From Ohtaekwangia sp. (lineage in GTDB: Bacteria; Bacteroidota; Bacteroidia; Cytophagales; Cyclobacteriaceae): a stretch of DNA of 64,000 nt. The stretch covers positions 620,001-684,000 of the forward strand of contig JAJNPV010000042.1 of NCBI GenBank assembly GCA_021155195.1, given 5' to 3'. The position numbers and the translations under genes were made by a program. How positions within the stretch are numbered: the first letter of the stretch is position 1; every line of letters begins with the position of its first letter. The notes below the pieces were generated by a model. It saw only the letters and a list, made by a program, of their open reading frames with translations, was not told where the DNA came from and did not search any database. Of this stretch, positions 19,123 to 27,848 are shown piece by piece.

Positions 19123-21567
19123 ATGCCTACTTTAGGAGTGATGGTTGATAAAATTGAGCTTGGTAAAAAATGGTTTAAAGGGCAGGGCTGGGCTCCCTTC
19201 AAATTTCAATTAGAAGCCTGGACAAGTTCCTTTGCGGGATTCAGTGGATTAGTGAATGCACCTACAGGAAGTGGCAAGACCTATTCACTTTTGATTCCCA
19301 TCTTACTTGATAGCGATAAAAGTAAACGGAAACTAACAGGGCCGGCTGCAATTTGGATAACACCCATTCGCGCATTGGCAAAAGAGATTGAGTTATCAGC
19401 TAAGCGAGCGAAAGAAGAAATTAATCCAAACTGGCGGATTGGTGTGCGCAGTGGAGATACAAGCACCGCTGAGCGCGCACGACAGAAAGAAAAACCACCT
19501 GATTTTTTAATTACAACTCCTGAAAGCCTCCATTTATTAATCTCCCAGAAAGGGTATGCCGAATTTTTTGCCGACTTAAAAACTATCGTGGTGGATGAAT
19601 GGCATGAATTAATTGGTTCAAAGCGTGGCGTGCTTATGGAACTGGCATTGTCCCGATTGAAAACCCTATCCCCAAACTTGAAAATCTGGGGTATCTCGGC
19701 AACGATTGGAAATATGGATCAATCGCTTCAAATTTTATTGGGTAATACGCCATCCGAAAAAATAAAAATTATCAAAGCCAATATTCAAAAGCAGGTTGAA
19801 GTGGTTTCTATTTTTCCTGATGAAGTGGAGCGACTGCCCTGGAGTGGCCATCTTGGTATTGCGCTATTGGATAAAGTGATTCCAATTGTGAAGGAAAGTA
19901 ACAGCACACTCATCTTTACCAACACCCGTTCTTTTGCGGAAATCTGGTACCAGAAAATGTTGGATCGTGCCCCTGAACTTTCAGGTCAGATTGCTATGCA
20001 CCATGGCTCTATCAGCAAAGAGTTGCGCGATTGGGTGGAAGATCAATTGCATGCCGGTAAATTGAAAGCAGTGGTGTGTACGTCAAGTTTGGACTTGGGT
20101 GTAGATTTCAGACCAGTGGAAACAGTGATTCAGGTTGGCAGCCCAAAAGGAGTGGCGCGATTTTTACAGCGTGCCGGCCGCAGTGGACATCAACCGGGAG
20201 CAATTAGTAAGATTTTCTTCTTGCCAACCAATTCGCTTGAACTTACTGAGTCAGCAGCGTTGCGCGAAGCAATGAACCGAAACATTGTGGAAGATCGGTT
20301 GCCATATTTGCGTTCGTTCGATGTATTAATTCAATACTTAATTACACTGGCTGTATCAGATGGATTTAAACCAAATGAAATTTATGAAGAAATAAAAAGT
20401 ACAATAAGCTTTGCGTCAGTAACTGATGAGGAATGGAACTGGGTATTAAATTTTATAACAACAGGTGGTGAGGCGTTAACGGCTTACAATGAGTACCGGA
20501 AGGTGGTTGTTGAGAAAGGAAACTATCGGGTAGAGAACAGCCGTATTGCCTTTAAACACCGATTATCCATAGGCACTATTGTGGGCGATAACTTGATGTA
20601 CGTAAAATATGTGAGTGGAAAATTTTTAGGTACGATTGAAGAATACTTTATCTCGAGCCTAAACATTGGGGATGTGTTTTGGTTTGCTGGCCAAAGTTTG
20701 GAATTGGTACGCATAAAAGAAATGGAGGCTCATGTGCGAAAGTCCAAAAAGAAATCGGGTAAAGTTCCCTCGTGGCAGGGCGGGCGAATGCCGTTGTCTT
20801 CACAGATGAGTGAAATGATCCGATTGAAAATAGATGAGTCGGCTCGCAATAAAGAAACAGATGATGAGATGCGTTTTCTCAGGCCGTTGATGGATTTGCA
20901 GAAAATGCGTTCTCATCTGCCCAAGCTAGATGAATTTCTGGTCGAGTACTTCCAAACTTCAGAAGGATATCATGTTTTAATGTATCCCTTCGAAGGACGG
21001 TTTGTGCATGAAGGCATGGCAGCCCTGATTGCCTATCGTATGGCTCAAATTACGCCCATCACATTTTCTATTGCCATGAACGATTACGGGTTTGAGTTGC
21101 TATCCGATCAAGAGATTCCTATTTACGAAGCGATTGAGACGAATATTTTAGGGAATGAAAATCTGATGAAAGACATTCAAGCCAGTATCAATGCCACCGA
21201 AATGGCCAGACGGAAATTTCGGGATATAGCAGCCATCTCTGGATTGATTTTTAAAGGCTTGCCCGGCAAGAAAGTAAAAGAGAAACATCTGCAATCCTCC
21301 TCGCAATTATTTTTTAATGTTTTTCATGAATATGAATCTCAAAACTTGCTGCTTCAACAGGCATTTGAGGAGGTAATGGATTTTCAATTGGAAGAAGCTC
21401 GCTTGCGTAAAGCATTAGATCGCATTGCCCATCAAAAAATTATCATTACCGAGCCTGACGTGCCTACGCCTTTTGCATTCCCAATTATGGTTGATCGCAC
21501 ACGCGAGAAATTAACTTCAGAAAAATTAGAAGACCGGATTAAGAAAATGAAAATCCAGTTTGGATAG
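19123..21567 (+). CDS. Ligase-associated DNA damage response DEXH box helicase (Lhr-like)
   Basis: An 814-residue superfamily 2 helicase. Motif I is NAPTGSGKTYSLL near residue 50, motif II is VVDEWHELIGSKRG, motif III is SATIGN, and the helicase C domain includes TSSLDLGVDFRP and QRAGRSGH. The DEWHELIGSKRG motif and the Lhr-type C-terminal extension identify the ligase-associated subfamily. That subfamily normally works with an ATP-dependent DNA ligase, an exonuclease and the phosphoesterase PdeM in DNA repair. PdeM follows at 23220 after a transporter on the opposite strand; the ligase and exonuclease are not in the window. The start could be the first ATG or 19141 (MVDKIELGKKWF), which fits the family better. 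Confidence 0.9.
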   Translation: MPTLGVMVDKIELGKKWFKGQGWAPFKFQLEAWTSSFAGFSGLVNAPTGSGKTYSLLIPILLDSDKSKRKLTGPAAIWITPIRALAKEIELSAKRAKEEINPNWRIGVRSGDTSTAERARQKEKPPDFLITTPESLHLLISQKGYAEFFADLKTIVVDEWHELIGSKRGVLMELALSRLKTLSPNLKIWGISATIGNMDQSLQILLGNTPSEKIKIIKANIQKQVEVVSIFPDEVERLPWSGHLGIALLDKVIPIVKESNSTLIFTNTRSFAEIWYQKMLDRAPELSGQIAMHHGSISKELRDWVEDQLHAGKLKAVVCTSSLDLGVDFRPVETVIQVGSPKGVARFLQRAGRSGHQPGAISKIFFLPTNSLELTESAALREAMNRNIVEDRLPYLRSFDVLIQYLITLAVSDGFKPNEIYEEIKSTISFASVTDEEWNWVLNFITTGGEALTAYNEYRKVVVEKGNYRVENSRIAFKHRLSIGTIVGDNLMYVKYVSGKFLGTIEEYFISSLNIGDVFWFAGQSLELVRIKEMEAHVRKSKKKSGKVPSWQGGRMPLSSQMSEMIRLKIDESARNKETDDEMRFLRPLMDLQKMRSHLPKLDEFLVEYFQTSEGYHVLMYPFEGRFVHEGMAALIAYRMAQITPITFSIAMNDYGFELLSDQEIPIYEAIETNILGNENLMKDIQASINATEMARRKFRDIAAISGLIFKGLPGKKVKEKHLQSSSQLFFNVFHEYESQNLLLQQAFEEVMDFQLEEARLRKALDRIAHQKIIITEPDVPTPFAFPIMVDRTREKLTSEKLEDRIKKMKIQFG

Positions 21568-21588
21568 AACCTTATTCAGTGACTTCAA

Positions 21589-23001
21589 TTAAAATACCGA
21601 TCTGAAAATCAAGAATAAGGTTCCTGACATCAACATCACTACAGGAAGGGTTAGCAACCATGCAATTAAAATATTGCGAATGGTCTCAGGCTGTAAATTC
21701 TTTATTCCTTTGCTAGCAACCATCGATCCGGCTATACCGGATGAAAGCACATGGGTTGTGCTAACGGGTAGACCAAGTCCGGTTGATAACCCGATTGTTG
21801 TTGCAGCTACCAATTCGGCACTGGCACCTTGTGCATAGGTTAAATGTTCTTTACCAATTTTTTCACCGATCGTTTTTACGATTCGTTTCCAACCTATCAT
21901 GGTTCCTAATCCAAGCGAAGCAGCAATCAGCACGATTACCCATTTTGGCGAATAGTCTGTAATGGACCTAACTTTTTTCATGTTATCTGATAAGACTTTC
22001 TTATCACTTTCACTGATTCGTGTTTCACTCTTATCGACAAGCGATTTGATATTACTATTAAGTACCATAATATCTTTTCTTACCAGGAAGCGTTCCTTTT
22101 CGGGGATTGATTTTACAGAGGTTAATGTACCAATGTCTGCAATTAGTCTGGCCGACATAATCTTCGTGCTATCAAGCTTAGATTTGTCTGGAGCTGAAAG
22201 GGGAGAAGGATCAATAGATTGAATAACTGTTTCAATTTTATTAAGTGGTTGCAGCAGCGCGGAAGGATTCGATCCGGGATTCAGGGCAAAATGGATGGGT
22301 ACAATCCCGATAAGGATTAACATAATGAGGCCAACACCTTTCTGGCCATCATTTGAGCCATGAAAGCCACTAACTGCAGTACAAGTTAAAATGAGTACGA
22401 TACGAATGCCCCATGGTGGAGGTTGATTTTTCTTAGGTTCTTTAAATAAGCTATCACCAAAACTGGTCTTCTTAGTCAGGTTCCGGATTACAAACATCAG
22501 TATGATGGTAAGCGAAAATCCAAAGAGAGGAGAGATGAGTAACGAGGCTCCAATTTCCTGAGCTTTGCCCCAGTTGACAGCCGCTTCATTAACACCCGGT
22601 AGGAGCGAGTAAGCCAGACCAACACCCAGAATAGATCCAATTAATGTATGCGAACTCGAACACGGAATACCGAAATACCAGGTTAACAAATTCCATGAAA
22701 TTGCGCTAAGCAGAAGAGCCATCACCATGGCCACACTATGAGAAATGTTTTGATCGACTAATGATTCTACAGGTAGTAAATTCACAATACCCATAGCCAC
22801 CGTAATACCTCCTAAAAAAACGCCCGCTGCGTTACAAATCCCAGACCATACAACTGCTACCCAGGGTTTTAAAGAGTTGGTATAAATGACGGTTGCAACC
22901 GCATTGGCCGTATCATGAAAGCCATTTACAAACTCAAAACCACAAGCGGCAATTAAACATAATACAAGAAGGAGGGAGTAGGTAAGTTCTAGTTCGAACA
23001 T
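21589..23001 (-). CDS. Inorganic phosphate transporter, PiT family
   Basis: A 470-residue membrane protein with the duplicated PiT signatures: GFHDTANAVATVIYTNSL near residue 28 and GFHGSNDGQKGVGL near residue 213. There are about ten hydrophobic segments, split by a hydrophilic cytoplasmic loop at roughly residues 240-355 that contains many Lys, Asp and Ser. PiT proteins carry out cation-coupled phosphate uptake. The ATG at 23001 is the natural start. The gene sits alone on the minus strand between two plus-strand repair genes, 21 bp after the helicase stop. An 11-bp inverted repeat (21567-21577 and 21613-21623) straddles the convergent ends. Confidence 0.92.
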   Translation of the reverse strand: MFELELTYSLLLVLCLIAACGFEFVNGFHDTANAVATVIYTNSLKPWVAVVWSGICNAAGVFLGGITVAMGIVNLLPVESLVDQNISHSVAMVMALLLSAISWNLLTWYFGIPCSSSHTLIGSILGVGLAYSLLPGVNEAAVNWGKAQEIGASLLISPLFGFSLTIILMFVIRNLTKKTSFGDSLFKEPKKNQPPPWGIRIVLILTCTAVSGFHGSNDGQKGVGLIMLILIGIVPIHFALNPGSNPSALLQPLNKIETVIQSIDPSPLSAPDKSKLDSTKIMSARLIADIGTLTSVKSIPEKERFLVRKDIMVLNSNIKSLVDKSETRISESDKKVLSDNMKKVRSITDYSPKWVIVLIAASLGLGTMIGWKRIVKTIGEKIGKEHLTYAQGASAELVAATTIGLSTGLGLPVSTTHVLSSGIAGSMVASKGIKNLQPETIRNILIAWLLTLPVVMLMSGTLFLIFRSVF

Positions 23002-23219
23002 AGGAATAAAATCGCCTAAAGGTAATCGGAAGGTCTGCGGTCTGTGTTAAGTCAATGTTACTTTTTTTATGAATCTTTTCTTTAGTTGGACGGTGATTCA
23101 ATAGTTTTTTAAAATACAGATTTTCAAGTAGTTACTACTTAAAATTGATTCTTTATTTACAATGTTTCTTTGATTTTATTGAAAATTGCCCGTTGTTACC
23201 AACAAAATCTTTAGTCTGG

Positions 23220-23858
23220 ATGGAAATTGAGTTATTGGGCGAAAAAGTGCGACTTCTCCCACAAAAAGCAGCATGGTTTAAGAAACGAAAAACTGTGCTG
23301 ATGGCGGATCTGCATTTTGGGAAAATCAATCATTTTAGAAAGGCAGGTATTGCTGTGCCGGCCCGCGCTAATGATAAAAATGCTGAGAATTTGATTTCAG
23401 TTTTACAGACGACTAAAGCGGAGCGTCTAATTTTCTTGGGTGATTTATTTCACAGTCATTACAACGAAGATTGGGAAGTAGTCGGGCAGATCAGAAAACA
23501 TTTTGTTGATTGCTCATTCGAGCTGGTGTTGGGCAATCACGATATACTAAGCGAGGTTCAATACGAACGGCACAACATGAAATTTTATTTAAATGAATTG
23601 CGAGAAGATAATCTCATTCTTACACATGAACCGATGGAAGAAGTACCGGAAGGTTTGTATAATCTGTGCGGTCATCTTCATCCGGGGGTAAATCTGCGCG
23701 GGGCAGGAAAGCAATCAATTACATTACCTTGTTTTTATTTTGGGAAACAACAGGCCATTCTTCCAGCGTTTGGTTCGTTTACCGGACTCGCCCGCATTGT
23801 CCCTAAAAAAGCCGATAGAATTTATGTTATTGCAGAGAATAAAATTATCGCGTATTAG
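23220..23858 (+). CDS. pdeM: Ligase-associated DNA damage response endonuclease PdeM (metallophosphoesterase)
   Basis: A 212-residue calcineurin-like phosphoesterase. All metal-site motifs are visible in order: MADLHFGK, FLGDLFHS, LGNHD, LTHEP and CGHLHPG. The order and the short length match the PdeM family linked to the Lhr-like helicase at 19123 and an ATP-dependent ligase. The frame is open from 23145, but the added 25 residues are not family-like, so I use the ATG at 23220 (MEIELLGEKVRL). The next gene starts two bases after the stop (23860), suggesting cotranscription with the CapA-like gene. Confidence 0.87.
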   Translation: MEIELLGEKVRLLPQKAAWFKKRKTVLMADLHFGKINHFRKAGIAVPARANDKNAENLISVLQTTKAERLIFLGDLFHSHYNEDWEVVGQIRKHFVDCSFELVLGNHDILSEVQYERHNMKFYLNELREDNLILTHEPMEEVPEGLYNLCGHLHPGVNLRGAGKQSITLPCFYFGKQQAILPAFGSFTGLARIVPKKADRIYVIAENKIIAY

Positions 23859-23859
23859 A

Positions 23860-25263
23860 ATGAGTAACCACTTCTTAAAATCCATTATCAAGATACTTAT
23901 TTGCCTTTGCATTTTTCTTTGTGCCCTTCGCGCCTCTGCGGTAAATTATCAAGATACTACGCGCATCTCGTTACTTTTTGTTGGTGACATCATGCAACAT
24001 GATTCAAACATTGAAGCTGCATTCAATCCGGTTACAAAAAAGTATGATTACTCTTCCTGCTTCGAATATGTTGCTCCCATACTTCGTTCGGCTGATTTAA
24101 CAATTGGTAATTTGGAATTGACCCTGGCGGGATCGCCCTATAAAGGCTACCCGCAATTTAGTGCACCCGATGCTTTAGCCATTGAATTGAAGCGCTCCGG
24201 GTTTGATGTGTTGGTTACTGCTAATAATCATAGTTTGGATCGCAGACGCAAAGGAGTTGAACGCACAATTGATGTGTTGGATTCTTTACAGATTCAGCAC
24301 ACAGGAACGTTTAAAGATTCTGCCCACCGGGTCAATGCGTTTCCTTTACTGATCGAAAAAAATGGATTCAGGTTTTCATTGCTCAATTATACTTACGGCA
24401 CAAATGGAATTCCGATAACAAAGCCCAACATCGTAAATCTTATTGATACTGTAACGATCAAAGCTGATCTGGCAACTGCAAGGGCACAGCAGTCGGATGC
24501 GATTATTGTTTTTATGCATTGGGGATTGGAGTATCAAAGCTTGCCCTCAAAAGATCAAAAGGTTGTTGCTGCTTTATGCTTGCGAGAAGGGGCAAAACTA
24601 GTCATCGGCTCGCATCCGCATGTGTTGCAACCCATGGTGTGGAATCAACAAGATGATAATCTGATTGCTTATTCACTTGGTAATTTTGTTTCTGGGCAAC
24701 GGCCGCGTTACCGCGATGGAGGCGCTATGCTGTGGATTGATTTGCAAAAAGTTAAAAATGATTCGGCTTCAATAACAAGTATCAGTAGTGCGAATTATGA
24801 ATTGGAGTGGATTCAAAAAGCAAGTGGAGCAAAACCTGAGTTTACTTCTTTTCCGTTTCGCTATTTCGAGACTGACACTACCTTAATTAAGAGCAAAGCC
24901 TCGCAAGAAGCCCTTTCGATCTTTGCCAAGGATTCGCGCACACTTTATAATAAGCATAATGTTAATGTTCCTGAGAGAGTGTCTCCTCGTTCGGATACGT
25001 TAATTTATTCAATTCGATTGAGCAATCAGGAGGGACTGGATTCACTCACTGTCAAAAACCCAATTATTGAGTTTTATGGAATCGAAAAAATTGAAGTTGA
25101 GACTGACACTTTAATGATGGTAGGTAAGTTTTACGAATATGCGTTGGCTAAACAAGCATTGCTCGATATTCAGACAAAAACTAACCTCACTCAATTAAGG
25201 GTTGTAAGGAGAATAGATTTAGAGGATAGTAAACTACCTTCCCGAAAAGATAATCCCGATTGA
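23860..25263 (+). CDS. CapA family protein (PGA_cap metallophosphatase fold), exported
   Basis: A 467-residue protein with a signal peptide (about residues 1-26) followed by a CapA-type domain: FVGDIMQH, GNLELTLAG, TANNHSLDR, MHWGLEY, GSHPHVLQP and YSLGNFV in order. CapA-like proteins take part in poly-gamma-glutamate or other envelope polymer handling in some bacteria; the substrate here is unknown. The C-terminal 65 residues (VGKFYEYALAKQALLDI...) resemble a SPOR-like peptidoglycan-binding fold, but weakly. I use the ATG at 23860, one base after the pdeM stop, because upstream codons overlap pdeM. The end of the signal peptide is encoded by a copy of an interspersed repeat (23917-23945). 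The 3' end overlaps the convergent barrel gene by 30 bp. Confidence 0.82.
   Translation: MSNHFLKSIIKILICLCIFLCALRASAVNYQDTTRISLLFVGDIMQHDSNIEAAFNPVTKKYDYSSCFEYVAPILRSADLTIGNLELTLAGSPYKGYPQFSAPDALAIELKRSGFDVLVTANNHSLDRRRKGVERTIDVLDSLQIQHTGTFKDSAHRVNAFPLLIEKNGFRFSLLNYTYGTNGIPITKPNIVNLIDTVTIKADLATARAQQSDAIIVFMHWGLEYQSLPSKDQKVVAALCLREGAKLVIGSHPHVLQPMVWNQQDDNLIAYSLGNFVSGQRPRYRDGGAMLWIDLQKVKNDSASITSISSANYELEWIQKASGAKPEFTSFPFRYFETDTTLIKSKASQEALSIFAKDSRTLYNKHNVNVPERVSPRSDTLIYSIRLSNQEGLDSLTVKNPIIEFYGIEKIEVETDTLMMVGKFYEYALAKQALLDIQTKTNLTQLRVVRRIDLEDSKLPSRKDNPD
23917..23945 (+). repeat. Copy of the CTTTGTG...CTTCG.GCC.TGCGGT interspersed repeat inside a signal peptide
   Basis: This 29-base stretch resembles the repeat upstream of ridA at 42900-42928, with one indel and a handful of substitutions, mostly transitions. 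Similar sequences are common between genes in many Bacteroidota (from memory, not searched here). Here it lies wholly inside the signal peptide of the CapA-like protein and encodes about LCALRASAV, so it has been accepted as coding sequence. Confidence 0.55.
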
Positions 25264-25920
25264 AAACTCTAAGCCTGTAAAGTCAACTTTAGCATCTTTA
25301 TAGTCGACCGGAATAGTTTCTAATGGACTGTTAACAGAACCACCCGTGTAGTTTCCTGTCATCGGAATTTTTGCTGAACCCATCAGGTAATTTGTTTCAA
25401 TAGAAATCCCAAATTGACGAGTTACGTTAAATGTCAATTCAGCTCCGAAGTGATACCCAAACCCTGGGTTGTTATCAAATTTTAAATCGGCATTGGCCAC
25501 ATCCCAGTTTTCAGATTTACGGATAGCACGATCAAAGTTTCCATAATTTAATTTTTGGGCAAACCCGTAAAAGAAAAATCCACCACCCTTAACATCAAAC
25601 TCCACGCGCTTCCCTTGAAACTGAAGTACTAATTCAGCAGGAATGAAGAGTGTAAAGTTTGGGCCGAGCAATGCATCCCTGGTTTCGAAAGGAAGATCAA
25701 TGATATTAAGGCCTGACATTCTATAGAGCGAAGCTCCAGTCTCTAAGGCAATGTATCTATTTAAATTAAAACCAATACCTCGAATAGAAAATGGACTGAT
25801 AGGGGTAGAGAAATAACCATTGCGAGGAATGAAGTAAGAGAAGGAAAGTCCAACTTCCTGCGCTTGTGTTTGAAGCAAACCTAAAACAACTATGATGCTG
25901 GTGAGAAGAATTTTTTTCAT
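25234..25920 (-). CDS. Predicted outer-membrane beta-barrel protein
   Basis: A 228-residue protein with a signal peptide ending near LLQTQAQ, then alternating hydrophobic/aromatic strands and turns typical of a small 8- to 10-strand porin-like barrel (for example VGLSFSYF, RQFGISIETNYLMG) and ending LEFSIGIIFSGR, with a hydrophobic final strand. I recognise no specific family or enzymatic motif. It starts one base after the sulfatase gene ends on the same strand, so the two are probably one operon. Its last 30 bases overlap the convergent CapA-like gene. Confidence 0.72.
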   Translation of the reverse strand: MKKILLTSIIVVLGLLQTQAQEVGLSFSYFIPRNGYFSTPISPFSIRGIGFNLNRYIALETGASLYRMSGLNIIDLPFETRDALLGPNFTLFIPAELVLQFQGKRVEFDVKGGGFFFYGFAQKLNYGNFDRAIRKSENWDVANADLKFDNNPGFGYHFGAELTFNVTRQFGISIETNYLMGSAKIPMTGNYTGGSVNSPLETIPVDYKDAKVDFTGLEFSIGIIFSGR

Positions 25921-27744
25921 TTACTTTTTATTATAGTCATCAAATAATTTTTGCATGTATACTTTCCCTTTATCAAATTCCACCTTGTTACCTTCTTGCT
26001 TAAGATAGTTTTGAAGATCGAAGTCGTAAATATTTTCATTTGTGGAGCTTACATATCCGTATCCATTATTGAAGATGTACATAGCAAACGTATTCGCATT
26101 TTTAGATAGTATGTTCCTGCTAAAAGGAAATTCGGTTGGTACCGAATTCAGTTGAGTCAAAAGAGTATTGGCAAGGTCAGTTTGATTTCCAAAACTTGTT
26201 ATTGTAGTATCCGATTTTTGAATAGCTCCTCCTAGCCAAAGCATTGGTATTTTAAAGCGTTCTTTTTCTTTTAATTCATTGGGGTTAGGAAACCGATGGC
26301 CGTGATCAGCTGTAATAATTACCAGTGTATTTTTCCACCACAATTCTGTTTTTGCTTTTCGAATAAATTCACCCAAACTTTTATCGGTATAATAACATGC
26401 ATTTAAAAAAAGAGAGCTTTCATCGGAGCCTTCAATTACTGTTTCCATAGGAACTTCAAAGGGCTCATGACTACTTAGACTTAACATTACTTTAAAAAAT
26501 GGACTCGAAGCAGAGTCACATTCGTTTAACAAGCGATTAAAAACGTAATGATCGGCCACTCCCCATTTCGAGTCATCGAATTTATTTTCGAAATCATCTA
26601 CTTCTGTAATATGACTAAATCCAGCCTGAGTTAGATATGACTCCATGTTCGCAAAACCAATATCGCCACCATAAACGAAAGAGGTGTGGTATCCTTTTTT
26701 TTCAAGTGCTCTTGGTAAATAGGGAAGGCGTTGAGTCTTAGCTGGGTATTTAATGATGGAGGTGCGGGGTTGAGCAGGGTATCCACTTAAAATAGAGACA
26801 AGACCTTTATCTGTGCGATCTCCACTAGCATAAAAGTTATCAAAAAGAATCCCTTCTTTAATGAGCGAATTTAATTGGGGTGTAATGTTGGGTATTCCAC
26901 CAAGTGGTTCTATAATTTTAGAAGTGAAACTTTCTAGAATAATCAACACAATATTGGGCTTCTCCGTTGAAAGCAATTTTATTGTTTCACCCCTGGTTTG
27001 AATGAGGGAATCAAATTGTTGATCTAAATCAGTGAGAGAATAAAAGTTGTTTGGGTATCGATGATTGTTGTCACCTGATAAACTCTTAAAAAAATTCCAA
27101 ACCGGATTAATGCCAACATGATTCGGGAACGCTTTTGTTTTATGGAAATAAACAAAGCCTGTATTAAGAGGGGCTACACTAAAACTGCTTCGGATAGGAA
27201 TAATCAATGCGCCCGTTAGTGCTAGCCAAACGGGTGCCCATGATATGGGTAACTTTTGAAACCTTAATAATTGAGGAGCTATTTTTCGCCAATAAATAAA
27301 CAGAAAGAGTATTGACAGAATGATGAAAATGGAAATCAATAATATAAAGATTGATGGATTGACGCTGGTCATTGCTTCTGTTTGCAGGTACATGAGTGGA
27401 GTTGAATTTATTCGAAAGCCCCAATGCTTGTAGAGTTCGACATCAGAAACAATGATCAGTGTGGAGATGAAGAGCAGCGTAGTAGTTACTATCCCTTGCA
27501 GGAGATAGGTTAGTTTCCGGGATATAAATGAGGAGGACATAAAAATTAATCCTGGCAACAGCAACCAATAGCCAGTCATTGCTGCGTCCATGCGAATGCC
27601 CAGAAAGAGGGGTGTCACGATTTCTTTCCAGGTTAGCTGGCTGGTTTGCGAATACAAATAGAGTAAGAAAAGGATTCGGCCAACAGTAAAAAAACAAAGC
27701 CAGAATAATGCGAGTGCGCCAAAAAATTTCAACCGTTCTTTCAT
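25921..27744 (-). CDS. LTA synthase family protein (membrane-anchored sulfatase-fold transferase)
   Basis: A 607-residue protein with about five N-terminal membrane segments (residues 1-190) followed by an extracytoplasmic alkaline-phosphatase/sulfatase domain. Active-site features are visible: VLIILESFTSK (metal-binding Glu), YASGDRTDKGLVSIL (nucleophile Thr), KWGVADHYVF and ITADHGHRFP (metal-binding Asp and His). In Gram-positive bacteria this family polymerises glycerol phosphate. In a Gram-negative it more likely transfers phosphoglycerol or a similar group to an envelope glycan or lipid; the substrate cannot be told here. The ATG at 27744 is chosen because it precedes the first membrane segment. 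Downstream partner is the barrel protein at 25234-25920. Confidence 0.88.
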   Translation of the reverse strand: MKERLKFFGALALFWLCFFTVGRILFLLYLYSQTSQLTWKEIVTPLFLGIRMDAAMTGYWLLLPGLIFMSSSFISRKLTYLLQGIVTTTLLFISTLIIVSDVELYKHWGFRINSTPLMYLQTEAMTSVNPSIFILLISIFIILSILFLFIYWRKIAPQLLRFQKLPISWAPVWLALTGALIIPIRSSFSVAPLNTGFVYFHKTKAFPNHVGINPVWNFFKSLSGDNNHRYPNNFYSLTDLDQQFDSLIQTRGETIKLLSTEKPNIVLIILESFTSKIIEPLGGIPNITPQLNSLIKEGILFDNFYASGDRTDKGLVSILSGYPAQPRTSIIKYPAKTQRLPYLPRALEKKGYHTSFVYGGDIGFANMESYLTQAGFSHITEVDDFENKFDDSKWGVADHYVFNRLLNECDSASSPFFKVMLSLSSHEPFEVPMETVIEGSDESSLFLNACYYTDKSLGEFIRKAKTELWWKNTLVIITADHGHRFPNPNELKEKERFKIPMLWLGGAIQKSDTTITSFGNQTDLANTLLTQLNSVPTEFPFSRNILSKNANTFAMYIFNNGYGYVSSTNENIYDFDLQNYLKQEGNKVEFDKGKVYMQKLFDDYNKK

Positions 27745-27848
27745 GCTGGCTGCGAAGATACAAAACCCTTAATTATTGTACCGTTGATAGAATGCTTGCA
27801 GCGGAATAACTGAATGCTTCTTACTTTAGGGGAAAATTCAAACAGATT

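Noticed and set aside
27745..27848. Promoter for the amidohydrolase gene
   Set aside because: TTG and TACTTTAG are present, but they are 23 bases apart and the second does not match TAnnTTTG well, so I did not list it.
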